NCBI GenBank assembly: GCA_016706595.1
Contig: JADJJH010000001.1
Coordinates: 124,001-188,000, forward strand
Source: Bacteroidota bacterium
GTDB taxonomy: Bacteria > Bacteroidota > Bacteroidia > Chitinophagales > Chitinophagaceae
Direction of reading: 5' to 3'
DNA length: 64,000 nucleotides
Within the stretch, counting starts at the first letter, position 1; each line of letters opens with the position of its first letter. The notes beneath the pieces were generated by a model, which saw only the letters and a list, made by a program, of their open reading frames with translations, was not told where the DNA came from and made no database searches. Positions 47,301 through 56,094 of the stretch are shown one piece after another. A program made the position numbers and the translations under genes.

Positions 47301-50300
47301 ATAACCTATACCACATCGGGAACCTACACTATTACCTCAACAAATACAGCAGGATGTGTACACACAAAATATTTAGTACTTACCATACATCCATCAGTAA
47401 ATACATTCAATACGATAGTAGAATGCGATACGTATACTTGGCCGGTGAATGGACTTATCTATACAGCCAGTGGTAATTATACAGCTACTACTTTATCATC
47501 GCAAGGATGTATTGATACTTCCAATCTGTATCTTACAATCAATCAAAGTCCAACTACAATTACGATGGCTACCCAATGCTATTCATACAATTGGCCATTG
47601 ACAGGTGTAACGTATACAACAAGTGGGACGTATACGTACACGCAAATAAATGCAGCAGGTTGTGTTTCTACGGTTTTATTAAACCTTACCATTAATCAAT
47701 CTACTTCAACAATTGATACAGTGGTTTCATGTGATTCATATTATTGGCCAGTAACCAACACCACTTATTACAATAACGGTACCTACACAAGTACTTCGAT
47801 CAATGCAAATGGTTGTATCCATTATGATACACTCACTGTTATTGTAGATTTATCAACCACCTCATCAGAGACGGTTACGGAATGTGATAATTATGTGTGG
47901 GTTGAAACAGGAGTGATGTATACAGTTAGCGGAACTTATACCGCCACTTCCATAAATGCATTAGGATGTACTCATACGAAATTATTATTTTTAACGATCA
48001 ATGCAAGCACTTCTTCAACACAAACTGCACATGGTTGTGATAGCTATTTATGGCAGGTAAACGGAGTAACCTATTATACAAATGGAAATTATACCGCCAC
48101 CACAACAAATGCAGCCGGTTGTCCACATATCACAACATTGAACTTAAGCATCGACTTTACTAATCATAATTTTGAAACATTAAATGCCTGTAAAACTTAC
48201 ACTTGGCCTGTAAGTGGATTAACTTATACCCAAAGTGGAATGTATACTCGCACATTCACCAACTCGAAAGGTTGTGATTCTACATTTGAACTCACCTTGA
48301 ATATCTATCAACCGGTGGTACAAGTATCTTATATAACTGAATGTGATAGTTATACATGGACGCCTCAAACAGGCTTAACCTATACCGTTAGTGGGGTATA
48401 TTATAAAACGCATCCTGCATTTGGAGGTTGTACCGATACAAATTATTTACACTTAACCATCTTGCAAAGTACATCAGAAAATTTTACAGCTGTTGCTTGT
48501 GATGCGTTTACTTGGATAGCAAATGGTTTAACCTATACACAAAGTGGAAGCTATGTGCATACCTCAGTGAATGCAGAAGGTTGCACCCTCACCAAATATT
48601 TATCTCTAACAATAAATTATAACACAGGCGGACTGACTGATATTGCTTCGGGTTGTGATTTTTATACATGGCCAGTAAACGGACAGACCTATTTTGTTAG
48701 TGGATTGTATACTTATACAGCAACGAATGCAAGTGGTTGTACATTTTCGAAAACTCTTGATCTAACTATTTTTCAAAATACAACTTCGAGCCAAACAGAA
48801 AGTGCATGTACAAGTTATTTTTGGCCGGTAAATAATGCAACTTATACAGCAAGTGGTAACTATACGGCTACCTTGGTAAATGGACAAGGTTGTTTGCATA
48901 CGGCACATTTGTCGTTAGTAATTAGTCCGAACCCAATAATTAATATTTCAGTTACTCAATGCAATTCGTATTATTGGCCATTAGCCAATGCAACTTATAC
49001 AGCCAGTGGAACTTATACCCATACCCAAGTGAATGCTTCTGGTTGTATTACTACCACCAATTTAAATGTAACCATACTTCAGAATACATCAACTTCATTA
49101 ACAGCCTCTGCTTGTAATTCGTATATATGGAATTCGGTAGTTTATGGAACTAGTGGCATCTATACAAAAACGAGTTTAAATACCAATGGATGTTTGCATA
49201 CCGACTCCTTAATATTAACCATCAATCAAACTACGTCATCAAATGAAACGGTAACGGTTTGTGATGAATATATTTGGAATGGTATTTCATATATAGCAAG
49301 TGGTAATTATGCACAAACCAGTATAAATGCTGCAGGATGCACACATACCACCTATTTAGATCTTACAGTTAATCTAAGTACGAGTTCCATCAACATAATG
49401 TCGGCATGTGCATCTTATGTTTGGAATGGAAATACCTATACAACTTCAGGTAATTATACTTACACAACCTTGAATGCAAATGGCTGCACACATACCAATA
49501 TATTAGCGCTTAGCATCACCAACAACACAAGTAATACAAGTAATGTTACTGCTTGTAATAGTTACACTTGGAGTGTGAATAATACCACTTACTCTAATTC
49601 TGGTGTGTATACGCATGTAAATGGTTGTCATACAGAAATACTCAACCTTACATTAAATTTTACAACCACCAATACGATTCCGTTAACGGTGTGCGACAGT
49701 TTTACTTGGAACTCAACGGGAATGACCTATACACAAAGTGGATACTATACCCATACGTCATTGAATGCAAATGGTTGTTTGCAAATAAACATATTAGATC
49801 TAACGGTAAATCATAGTTCTACCTTTGGTGGCGGTGGTGTATTTTGTGATTCATACACTTGGTCATGTAATAACATTACCTATACGCAATCAGGATTATA
49901 TACTTGTTCATATCCAGATAATAATGGATGTACAGTAACTGAATGGTTAAGTCTAACAATCAATCATTCTACGGCAAGTATCCAAACCGAAACTGCCACA
50001 ACAAGCTATACATGGGCATGTAATGGAATCACCTATACACAAAGTGGAACCTATACTTGTACATCATTAAATTCAAATGGTTGCACCCATACTACCACAT
50101 TATATTTAACTATTTTAACTAACACATTTGGTTCTGAATCTGTTACTGCTTGCAATGAGTATACTTGGGCTTGTAATAATATGGTGTATAGCGTTTCAGG
50201 TACTTATACTTGTACGTATTTGTTGTTATCAGGTGCTACCCATACCCAAACTTTATATCTTACAATTAATCCTAACACTACTTCATCAAGTAATGTTCAA

Positions 50301-51782
50301 GCTTGTAATTCGTATACTTGGAATGGTGTAAATTATACAATTAGTGGCACCTATACCCATACGAGTATACAGGCATCAGGTTGTTTGCATACGGCTACAT
50401 TATACTTAACTGTTCATCAAAGTACATCATCATCTGCTTCAATCACAGCATGTGATAGTTATATATGGAACGGTAGCAACTATACAGTAAGTGGAACGTA
50501 TACAGCAACTAGTTTAAATGCGGCAGGATGTTTACTTACGGAAACCTTATACTTGAGCTTGTTACAAAGCACAAGTTCAAGTCAATCAGTTACTCAATGT
50601 GATACCTATACTTGGAATATGAATAATCAAACGTATACAAGCAGTGGTACCTATACACATACTTCGATGAATGTAGTGGGATGTATGCATACTGAAATCT
50701 TAAATTTAACTATCATTCAAAGTACAACAGTTACAAATAATATTACAGCTTGCGGAAATTATGTATGGCACGGAACAACTTATACGCAATCCGGTACTTA
50801 TACTTTTGTGCAAGCATGTGTTACTGAAGTATTACAACTCACTATTCTAACAACCTCTACGTATTCAACATCAATAACGGCCAATGCTTGTTATGTTTGG
50901 AACTTAAATGGAGTCGCGTACAGTGTATCAGGAATGTATTCTCATACCATGATAAATGCAAGTGCCGGTTGTGCCGAAACTCATTATCTACATTTAACCA
51001 TCGTGCCTGGTATTATATTAAAAGCGAAGGTGATGCTTGCTGGGCCATATGATATGAGCACAGGTTTGATGCATGATAGTTTACGTTTACAAGGAATCAT
51101 TCCGCTTACTGAGCCCTATTCTGCTGCGCCCTATTCGATGCCGGCCATTAATAGCATAAGTGGCGAAATAATTAATCCAAGTTTATTTAGTGTTGTTGGA
51201 AATAATGCGATTGTAGATTGGGTGTTTGTTGAATTGAGAGACATTGTCACGCCATCAATGGTACTTGCCAATATACGGGCGCTTATACAACGTGATGGAG
51301 ATATTGTAAATTATTTAGATGGTACATCTGAAGTATTTTTTCCGGGAGTGGTTGCCAACAATTATTTTGTATCTATCAAGCATCGTAACCATTTGGGTAT
51401 TATGAGTTTAGCCTCAATTTATCTTTCTCCTTGCAGTTCAACATTGCTAGATATGACCACAAGCAGTCCGGTGGCAACTATGCAAGGGAATAATAGCCAA
51501 GCCCGAAAAGCAATCGGTTCTATCATGGCCATGTGGTCGGCTGATGCTAACCATAATAAAAATGTAAAGTATAATGGATTGAATAATGATAAAGATAAAA
51601 TTATGACAGCCATTGGCGGACCTGGAAATATCAATACTACAGTGTATGGTTATAGAATGGAGGATGGTAATATGGATGGTAAGGTTCGATATAACGGAAT
51701 AGATAATGATAGAGTTTTGATCATTAATAATGTTGGAATCAGTACACCAAATAATGTAATTTTTCAGCAAACCCCGAATTAG
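44307..51782 (+). CDS. Giant repeat surface protein, 2,491 aa
   Basis: Signal peptide (KIKFLWLFVLLLIPALGWAQ), a jelly-roll-like N-terminal domain (residues about 35-225), Ig-like/SprB-like repeats (ISLVNQINNTCFGTSIG, CNGGNNGSIDLS, GPNGF..), a second jelly-roll domain inserted between GPNGF and SIQQN (nt 46330-46975), then about 26 CDxYxW repeats of about 50 residues (47080-51005) and the same C-terminal module as the 3-16335 protein, ending with dockerin-like DANHNKNVKYNG and DGNMDGKVRYNG. Intact ORF, unlike its relative. Known: such modules occur in large Bacteroidota surface proteins; adhesion or gliding is inferred. No type A T9SS domain was seen. Two Cys per repeat suggest a disulfide in each unit. 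Alone between the tricorn gene and purC. Confidence 0.9.
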   Translation: MKHEVRFSVNQLCKKIKFLWLFVLLLIPALGWAQTNPATASLPFTFNGATSIPSSMAIHRFGTSAGAIPTTRTTADGNADLPFNATANAGGHKFEGTSGVDGISILASSSQSAGAIVSEISTTGLSNITVSWVAWTVLDQTSYTNSIALQYRVGESGTWIDVDNPVSSVYTTSTIGRASGVSYTQTLPAGANNQPIVQVRWIYWVSGGASGSRDRLGIDNISISGSPACTTPTISLVNQINNTCFGTSIGSLDVTVSNGTALWNDGNTNMDRTGLAAGVYSITVTDGACSATASYTITQGNIIDINPTNNSPLCAGSDLNMFATPSGGSGTYTNYSWAGPNGFNSIQQNPTITLATIDATGTYTITVTDNLNCTNSTTITASVSSPANTASVSINATTLPICAGIAQTITATPVYGGSNPTYEWYLNNTLQASTSHQFTFTPQGGDAIYVKMTSSESCVSGSPATSAITTYTLFASPIITETITNVSCNGGNNGSIDLSQSGTLLPYSFLWNDGNTNEDRVNLAAGTYTVTVTNSSNCTASFIYTVTEPNSGMSAGSTTSNSPQCVNVTMQLSSTEFTGGTGTLMYAWTGPNGFSSNGLTANFVAQNISSGIYTITATDANNCTKTSTISVTANALPIVNANNAGPFCAGETIYLQGGNAGYANYMWQGPNGFLVMDALQSYAQNFDGLPNSGSTTWTDNTTLSNWYSQRTGTGTSIVSDAGSGTAGALYSYGSATINERALGTIGSSNAAAGHFAHGLLLQNATGQTVNDIKVSYTLEQWRSSAAAAHTINVYYKISSTPITSLTPNNNSGWNLIPGLALNSPVTGGSAGALNGNATANKVSASNVSIGSIALANNEYIMLKWEDPDHSGTDHGLAIDDVSVQLLSIQQNTSLANASNAMNGTYTITVTDVNSCSASATTNVLVNAQSGTKTLQTSCDHYIWPISGIDYVSGGTYTQTSLNTAGCLHTDTLELTITYSTSESLPITACNSYTWSANNITYTTSGTYTITSTNTAGCVHTKYLVLTIHPSVNTFNTIVECDTYTWPVNGLIYTASGNYTATTLSSQGCIDTSNLYLTINQSPTTITMATQCYSYNWPLTGVTYTTSGTYTYTQINAAGCVSTVLLNLTINQSTSTIDTVVSCDSYYWPVTNTTYYNNGTYTSTSINANGCIHYDTLTVIVDLSTTSSETVTECDNYVWVETGVMYTVSGTYTATSINALGCTHTKLLFLTINASTSSTQTAHGCDSYLWQVNGVTYYTNGNYTATTTNAAGCPHITTLNLSIDFTNHNFETLNACKTYTWPVSGLTYTQSGMYTRTFTNSKGCDSTFELTLNIYQPVVQVSYITECDSYTWTPQTGLTYTVSGVYYKTHPAFGGCTDTNYLHLTILQSTSENFTAVACDAFTWIANGLTYTQSGSYVHTSVNAEGCTLTKYLSLTINYNTGGLTDIASGCDFYTWPVNGQTYFVSGLYTYTATNASGCTFSKTLDLTIFQNTTSSQTESACTSYFWPVNNATYTASGNYTATLVNGQGCLHTAHLSLVISPNPIINISVTQCNSYYWPLANATYTASGTYTHTQVNASGCITTTNLNVTILQNTSTSLTASACNSYIWNSVVYGTSGIYTKTSLNTNGCLHTDSLILTINQTTSSNETVTVCDEYIWNGISYIASGNYAQTSINAAGCTHTTYLDLTVNLSTSSINIMSACASYVWNGNTYTTSGNYTYTTLNANGCTHTNILALSITNNTSNTSNVTACNSYTWSVNNTTYSNSGVYTHVNGCHTEILNLTLNFTTTNTIPLTVCDSFTWNSTGMTYTQSGYYTHTSLNANGCLQINILDLTVNHSSTFGGGGVFCDSYTWSCNNITYTQSGLYTCSYPDNNGCTVTEWLSLTINHSTASIQTETATTSYTWACNGITYTQSGTYTCTSLNSNGCTHTTTLYLTILTNTFGSESVTACNEYTWACNNMVYSVSGTYTCTYLLLSGATHTQTLYLTINPNTTSSSNVQACNSYTWNGVNYTISGTYTHTSIQASGCLHTATLYLTVHQSTSSSASITACDSYIWNGSNYTVSGTYTATSLNAAGCLLTETLYLSLLQSTSSSQSVTQCDTYTWNMNNQTYTSSGTYTHTSMNVVGCMHTEILNLTIIQSTTVTNNITACGNYVWHGTTYTQSGTYTFVQACVTEVLQLTILTTSTYSTSITANACYVWNLNGVAYSVSGMYSHTMINASAGCAETHYLHLTIVPGIILKAKVMLAGPYDMSTGLMHDSLRLQGIIPLTEPYSAAPYSMPAINSISGEIINPSLFSVVGNNAIVDWVFVELRDIVTPSMVLANIRALIQRDGDIVNYLDGTSEVFFPGVVANNYFVSIKHRNHLGIMSLASIYLSPCSSTLLDMTTSSPVATMQGNNSQARKAIGSIMAMWSADANHNKNVKYNGLNNDKDKIMTAIGGPGNINTTVYGYRMEDGNMDGKVRYNGIDNDRVLIINNVGISTPNNVIFQQTPN
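47080..51005 (+). repeat. Array of about 26 CDxYxW repeats
   Basis: Protein-level repeats of about 150 bp with the pattern C-D/N-x-Y-x-W ... TYT.SGTYT.T..NA.GC.H...L.LTI. The DNA copies have diverged far more than the HYR array of the first giant gene, so this array is older or under different selection. Three neighbouring units (about 49840-50270) carry an extra pair of Cys. Confidence 0.88.
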
Positions 51783-51820
51783 ACTTCCCTTAGGCGACGA
51801 AGGAGCCTTAGGGAAGTCTA
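51780..51820 (+). terminator. 15-bp hairpin overlapping the stop codon, copy 2
   Basis: Arms 51780-51794 and 51806-51820 are identical to the hairpin after the first giant gene; the loop CGACGAAGGAG differs in one base. The left arm again begins on the TAG stop codon. No T run follows. Confidence 0.6.
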
Positions 51821-52044
51821 TTCCGACAAAATCTGAAGCCATAGCTGAAGATTTTATTCGGGTTTTCGAAGCGATAAATCTTGACCTACGAAGGAGCCTT
51901 AGGGTGCCGAATAATAATAAGTAAAGGTAGCTGAAGCCTACACCTAAAAGTTTATCCCGAAAAAGTTGAAAGCCTAGCTAAAGAAATTATTGCATCGCGA
52001 ATTCGGAGTACCAAAGACTGGATAACGAATTCTGAATTATACTA
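51821..52044. repeat. Further hairpin units after the second giant gene
   Basis: 51828-51855: 7-bp arms (AAAATCT / AGATTTT) around GA-AGC-CATA-GCT-GA, the same plan as 16602-16629. Words ACGAAGGAGCCTTAGG (51888-51903) and AAAGCCTAGCT (51968-51978) echo the cores without full stems. Lies tail-to-tail with purC. Confidence 0.5.
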
Positions 52045-52965
52045 TTAAAGTTTTTGTATTACCTCATTAACGGTTTTAATTATTTCATCATCACTTACCA
52101 ATTTAGGTATAAATTTTTCACCGCAAATTGTTTCGTATAATTCGATATATCGTTCAGAAACAGATTGTACAAATTCATCGCTCATGGTAGGAATTGCTTG
52201 ACCTTCTTTACCCATAAAATCATGGGCAATTAACCATTCCCGAACAAACTCTTTGGATAGTTGTAATTGAGGCTTTCCTTCTTTTTGGCGGTTGTCAAAA
52301 TCATCAGCATAAAAATACCGAGAGCTATCAGGTGTATGCACTTCATCGATTAAATAAATGGTTGTACCTGATTTACCGAACTCGTATTTTGTATCTGCTA
52401 AAATGAGTCCACGTTCTCTGGCAATTTGCTTTCCGCGTTCAAATAGCTTTTTTGTATATTTTTCGAGTTGTTCATAATCTTCGCGTGAAACCAATCCTTG
52501 CCTTATAATTTCTTCGCGTGAAATATCTTCATCATGTCCTTCATGCGCTTTCGTACTTGGTGTAATTATGGGCTCAGGAAAAAAATCATTTTCTTTCATG
52601 TCTTCAGGAAGGGTAACGCCACAAAGAGTTCGTAAACCACTTTTGTAAGTTCGCCAAGCATGACCTGTTAAATTACCACGTATCACCATCTCTACCGGAA
52701 AAGTTTCACATTGAATGCCGATAGACACATTGGGCAAGGGTACACTTCGCAACCAATTAGGGACAATGTCATCGGTTTCTTTTAAAAAACGAGCTGCCAT
52801 TTGGTTCAAAACTTGACCTTTAAATGGAATGGTTCGCGGTAGTATCACATCAAATGCAGAAATGCGATCACTCGCAATCATTACTAAGAAGTGATCATCA
52901 ATGGTATAAACATCTCTTACTTTTCCGCGATAATAGTTCGTTTGATGACGAAAGGTCATGTGCAT
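52045..52965 (-). CDS. purC: Phosphoribosylaminoimidazole-succinocarboxamide synthase
   Basis: 306 residues, SAICAR synthetase family, the longer form. GKVRDVYTIDDHFLVMIASDR and SAFDVILPRTIPFKG hold the ATP and substrate sites; VIRGNLTGHAWRTYKSG and the EVHTPDSSRYFYAD acidic region match the family. Joins Asp to CAIR in purine synthesis. Either Met1 or Met3 may start (MHMTFRHQ); a TATCTTGC box about 11 nt upstream could be the -7 element. Confidence 0.95.
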   Translation of the reverse strand: MHMTFRHQTNYYRGKVRDVYTIDDHFLVMIASDRISAFDVILPRTIPFKGQVLNQMAARFLKETDDIVPNWLRSVPLPNVSIGIQCETFPVEMVIRGNLTGHAWRTYKSGLRTLCGVTLPEDMKENDFFPEPIITPSTKAHEGHDEDISREEIIRQGLVSREDYEQLEKYTKKLFERGKQIARERGLILADTKYEFGKSGTTIYLIDEVHTPDSSRYFYADDFDNRQKEGKPQLQLSKEFVREWLIAHDFMGKEGQAIPTMSDEFVQSVSERYIELYETICGEKFIPKLVSDDEIIKTVNEVIQKL

Positions 52966-53303
52966 TTATTTTGGGCGCAAGATAGAAATAATCGTGAATT
53001 GAGTTTAGGAAATGAAGGATTAAATAATTAGAGAGAAATTAGTCTTCAGTAGTGAGGGGGGCAGTAGTTAGGAAATCCTTCTGACATCTGATTCCCGACA
53101 TCTAACATCTCTTTGGGGCCCCGCCGAAAATTATGAGGTGACAACAAGAGCGTATTACCATGCCTATTTACTTTCGTGTTGATCTTAGTAATAGCTTGCT
53201 TTTTACCTACAATGCAACAGAAACTGGGCTCTTAGATATAAATTCAATCTAATTTATCAACATTGTTTACTTAGCACATTTTTCTGCTTAATTTCGCCGT
53301 TTA
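52966..53303. other. Intergenic region between purC and carA
   Basis: 338 bases, divergent promoters expected. Holds repeated words GACATCTGAT and GACATCTAAC (53080-53110), a GGGGCCCC palindrome (53115-53122) and, just before carA, TAATTTCG (53288-53295), one base from TAnnTTTG and 8 nt from the ATG. Otherwise nothing recognised. Confidence 0.45.
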
Positions 53304-54392
53304 ATGGAAACTGCTACAAAAGCTTTATTGCTATTAGAAGACGGCACTTTATTTGAAGGCAAAGCCTTTGGTGCCATAGGAACCGCTACTGGCGAAATTT
53401 GTTTTAATACCGGCATGACGGGTTATCAAGAAGTGTTTACAGACCCTTCGTATTACGGGCAAGTGTTAATTATGAATGCAGCGCACATAGGAAATTATGG
53501 CGCAAAGGATATCGATGTTGAAAGCGATACCGTGAAAATATCGGCTTTGGTTTGTAAAAATTTGTCGGAATCGTATTCCAGAACCATGGCAGATGAATCG
53601 CTGCAAGCCTATTTATTAAAGAATAAAATTGTTGCCATTCATCAAGTAGATACTCGTGCCTTGGTAGCACATGTTCGGAAATCGGGTGCTATGAATTGTA
53701 TCATCAGTTCAGAAAATTTGGATATGAATGCACTTCGTAAACAATTAGCCGAAGTGCCTTCGATGGCAGGTTTAGAACTTTCATCTCAAGTTACTACAGT
53801 CGAGGCATATACTTTAGGTGACGAGAATTCAAGCAAGCGTATCGCCGTACTTGATTTTGGGGTGAAGCGAAATATTTTGCATTGCATGGTTGAGCGTGGT
53901 GCATATGTAAAAGTGTTTCCGGCAAAAACTAGTTTCGAAACTTGCGAAGCATTTAGTCCAAATGCCTATTTTATTTCAAACGGACCTGGCGATCCTGCCG
54001 TAATGCACTACGCCATAGACACGGTTAAACAAATTGTACAAAGCGGTAAACCCTTATTTGGAATTTGCTTAGGACATCAATTGTTAGCTTTAGCCAATGG
54101 CGCGAGTACTTATAAAATGCATCATGGACACAGAGGGTTAAACCATCCTGTTATGAATTTGCAGAATGGTAAAAGCGAAATCTCTACCCAAAATCATGGG
54201 TTTGCTGTTGATAAAGATTCGGTGCTTAAAAACCCTAATATCGAAATCACACACATCAATTTAAATGATGATACCTTAGAAGGAATTCGGATAAAAGATA
54301 CCAAAGCCTTTTCGGTGCAATATCATCCAGAAGCAACGCCGGGTCCACATGATTCGCGTTATCTATTCGATGATTTTTTAGCGATGATTTAG
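53304..54392 (+). CDS. carA: Carbamoyl-phosphate synthase small chain
   Basis: 362 residues. N-terminal CPSase domain (LEDGTLFEGKAFG, FNTGMTGYQEVFTDPSY) and C-terminal class I glutamine amidotransferase with nucleophile Cys in FGICLGHQLL and the His/Glu in YHPEATPGP. Supplies ammonia from glutamine for carbamoyl phosphate, the first step of pyrimidine and arginine synthesis. The large subunit carB is not in the window. The -7 candidate before it suggests a very short leader. Confidence 0.96.
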   Translation: METATKALLLLEDGTLFEGKAFGAIGTATGEICFNTGMTGYQEVFTDPSYYGQVLIMNAAHIGNYGAKDIDVESDTVKISALVCKNLSESYSRTMADESLQAYLLKNKIVAIHQVDTRALVAHVRKSGAMNCIISSENLDMNALRKQLAEVPSMAGLELSSQVTTVEAYTLGDENSSKRIAVLDFGVKRNILHCMVERGAYVKVFPAKTSFETCEAFSPNAYFISNGPGDPAVMHYAIDTVKQIVQSGKPLFGICLGHQLLALANGASTYKMHHGHRGLNHPVMNLQNGKSEISTQNHGFAVDKDSVLKNPNIEITHINLNDDTLEGIRIKDTKAFSVQYHPEATPGPHDSRYLFDDFLAMI

Positions 54393-54467
54393 TGCTTACA
54401 GTTTATCTTGTTAGTTGAAAGATAAAGTGCAAAACAAAATACCTATACTGTCAACTTTGCAGAATTT

Positions 54468-54539
54468 GTGGCAAGGATTGTAGCGAAAATCACCTCGACG
54501 TTTCGTTCGAGGTATTGCAGCGAAAAGCCTGTCTGCCAC
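54468..54539. repeat. Structured intergenic element (GTGGCA...TGCCAC), copy 2
   Basis: Ends GTGGCA (54468-54473) and TGCCAC (54534-54539), inner stem ACCTCGA (54492-54498) with TCGAGGT (54507-54513), and a direct repeat ATTG(T/C)AGCGAAAA on both sides of the inner stem. Shares its end sequences and the following CCCAAA with 21280-21383. An 8-bp stem TATCGCAA/TTGCGATA (54599-54640) follows separately. Confidence 0.55.
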
Positions 54540-54710
54540 CCAAAATGAATTCATTTTTGTTAAGAATACACCCGTTTCAGCCTGCAATTATCTCCTTCTA
54601 TCGCAAGAAAATTTCGGTTTAGCGTAAGGCATTTGCGATAAACAGCTGAAATACAGCGGTTTGTAAAATATTTGAAAATATTAAATGCATGGCATATTAC
54701 TTGTATAAGT

Positions 54711-54731
54711 GCATGTATTTCAATACTTTTG
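54711..54731 (+). promoter_or_regulatory. Promoter of the small ORF at 54758
   Basis: TTG 54711-54713, 10 bases to the next landmark, and TACTTTTG at 54724-54731, a full match to TAnnTTTG. The TTG at 54711 is too close to be the -33 box; the distal box is unclear (TTTG at 54671 is too far). The -7 element itself is good and gives a leader of about 20 nt. Confidence 0.5.
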
Positions 54732-54757
54732 CAGTGTAGGGAATTAAATTTTTTTAT

Positions 54758-54970
54758 ATGAAGAGGAAAATCAATGTCCTGACTTTGCTTATTCTGATGT
54801 ATTCCATTGTGATTTGTTCGGTGTTCAAACGAGAAAATAGCTTGGCAGAGGTAAGTATGCAATTAAAACCCATACCTAAAATATCAAATCCCTCGGTTAG
54901 CGCTGGCGAAAGACAAATTAAGCATCACGTTATAAGTCCGGCCTTAGTTTCAAAACGAAACGCGAATTAG
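54758..54970 (+). CDS. Small hypothetical membrane or secreted protein
   Basis: 70 residues: basic start then a hydrophobic segment (INVLTLLILMYSIVICSVF, about residues 5-23), followed by a polar, basic tail. Looks like a signal anchor or uncleaved signal peptide. A good -7 element lies about 26 nt upstream of the ATG, which supports expression. It ends 4 nt from the convergent heptose kinase gene. No family recognised. Confidence 0.5.
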   Translation: MKRKINVLTLLILMYSIVICSVFKRENSLAEVSMQLKPIPKISNPSVSAGERQIKHHVISPALVSKRNAN

Positions 54971-54974
54971 TCAA

Positions 54975-55985
54975 TTAGTTGCTTAGTAACCCTATGCTCT
55001 CTTGTAATAATTTGTCTTTCAAAATAGGCACAACCCCTACTTCTTCGCAAACTAATCCACCGGCAAGATTTGAAATTTGTGCCATGAGCGAAATGTCTTT
55101 TGTAATACAATAAACCATAGCTGCGGTAGCAATTACCGTATCACCGGCACCTGAAACGTCGGCAATATTTCGAATATGTGCTGGGAAAAGCTTGCATTCA
55201 TTTTTACCTTGTACAAAAATGCCTTTTTCAGAGAGGGTTACTAAAGTAATTTGATGATGAAGTTTTTCATTCAGTGATTGATGTACTTTTTTCATCTCTG
55301 CTAAACTAATCTTATCAAGCTCAATATGCAATCCTTCACGAATTTCTTTAAGATTTGGCTTAAAGATGGTAGCGCCTGAATAAGCAAGAAAATTTATTTT
55401 TTTTGGATCCACTGCCGTTATGCATCCAAGATGTTGGCAATGTTCCATCATTCGATGGATGACATTCGCTTTCAAAACGCCTTTATTGTAATCTTCGAAA
55501 ATAACAATGTCAGGCGCCTCAATTTGAATTGCACGCAAGCAAGTATCTATAAAATGATGTTCATCCTTTACCTCTAGTTCACTTTCAGTTTCTTCATCTA
55601 ATCGAATCACATGCTGATTTTTGCAAATGATTCTACTTTTTGTGGTAGTTACTCTTGTTTTGCTTTGTAAAATTTTATCCGTTTCGATACCGGCTTCTTG
55701 TAATTGCTGAATAAGTTTTTTGCCATTGGCATCTTGTCCGATGACACTTAATAAAGAAACTTTTGCGCCAAGTGATTTGCAATTTAATGCAACATTGGCG
55801 GCACCTCCCGGGCGCGACTCTTTTTTGCTTACACTCACAATCGGTACCGGTGCTTCGGGCGAAATACGTTCGATATTGCCAAACCAATAATTATCGAGCA
55901 TGGCATCACCAATAACAAATACTTTGAGCCTATTGAATTTTGTAAAAATCGACTTGATTTGCTTGGCACTAAGAGTTGAATTCAT
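54975..55985 (-). CDS. D-glycero-beta-D-manno-heptose-7-phosphate kinase-like PfkB protein
   Basis: 336 residues from ATG 55985; the longer frame to 56021 starts upstream of the -7 element and is rejected. RfaE1/HldE kinase-domain marks: VIGDAMLDNYWFGN, ERISPEAPVPIV, RPGGAANVALN, and the PfkB catalytic signature DVSGAGDTVIATAA with the base Asp. The nucleotidyltransferase half of bifunctional HldE is absent, so this is the kinase-only (HldA) type. Makes heptose-1,7-bisphosphate for LPS inner core. Divergent from glyS. Confidence 0.88.
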   Translation of the reverse strand: MNSTLSAKQIKSIFTKFNRLKVFVIGDAMLDNYWFGNIERISPEAPVPIVSVSKKESRPGGAANVALNCKSLGAKVSLLSVIGQDANGKKLIQQLQEAGIETDKILQSKTRVTTTKSRIICKNQHVIRLDEETESELEVKDEHHFIDTCLRAIQIEAPDIVIFEDYNKGVLKANVIHRMMEHCQHLGCITAVDPKKINFLAYSGATIFKPNLKEIREGLHIELDKISLAEMKKVHQSLNEKLHHQITLVTLSEKGIFVQGKNECKLFPAHIRNIADVSGAGDTVIATAAMVYCITKDISLMAQISNLAGGLVCEEVGVVPILKDKLLQESIGLLSN

Positions 55986-56003
55986 ACGATAAACGTTTGC
56001 GTT

Positions 56004-56011
56004 CAAATGTA
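56004..56011 (-). promoter_or_regulatory. -7 element of the heptose kinase gene
   Basis: TACATTTG on the minus strand, full match to TAnnTTTG, 18 nt before the ATG at 55985. No clear TTG at the right distance. Fixes the start choice. Confidence 0.5.
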
Positions 56012-56079
56012 ATACATTCATCGCTGCCGACTTTATTTTCGAAAATTTAATTTTTATGCCAGTAATTTTATTTCCCTTT

Positions 56080-56087
56080 TATCTTTG
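56080..56087 (+). promoter_or_regulatory. -7 element of glyS
   Basis: TATCTTTG, full match to TAnnTTTG, 7 nt before ATG 56095. It lies downstream of the in-frame ATG at 56056, so that longer start cannot be used from this promoter. Confidence 0.6.
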
Positions 56088-56094
56088 CGCACTT

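Noticed and set aside
55986..56021. Longer N-terminus for the heptose kinase
   Set aside because: Its -7 element is located within this stretch, so the start must be at 55985.
56056..56094. Longer N-terminus for glyS
   Set aside because: A perfect TAnnTTTG box lies downstream of that ATG, and the added residues are hydrophobic and unlike the family.
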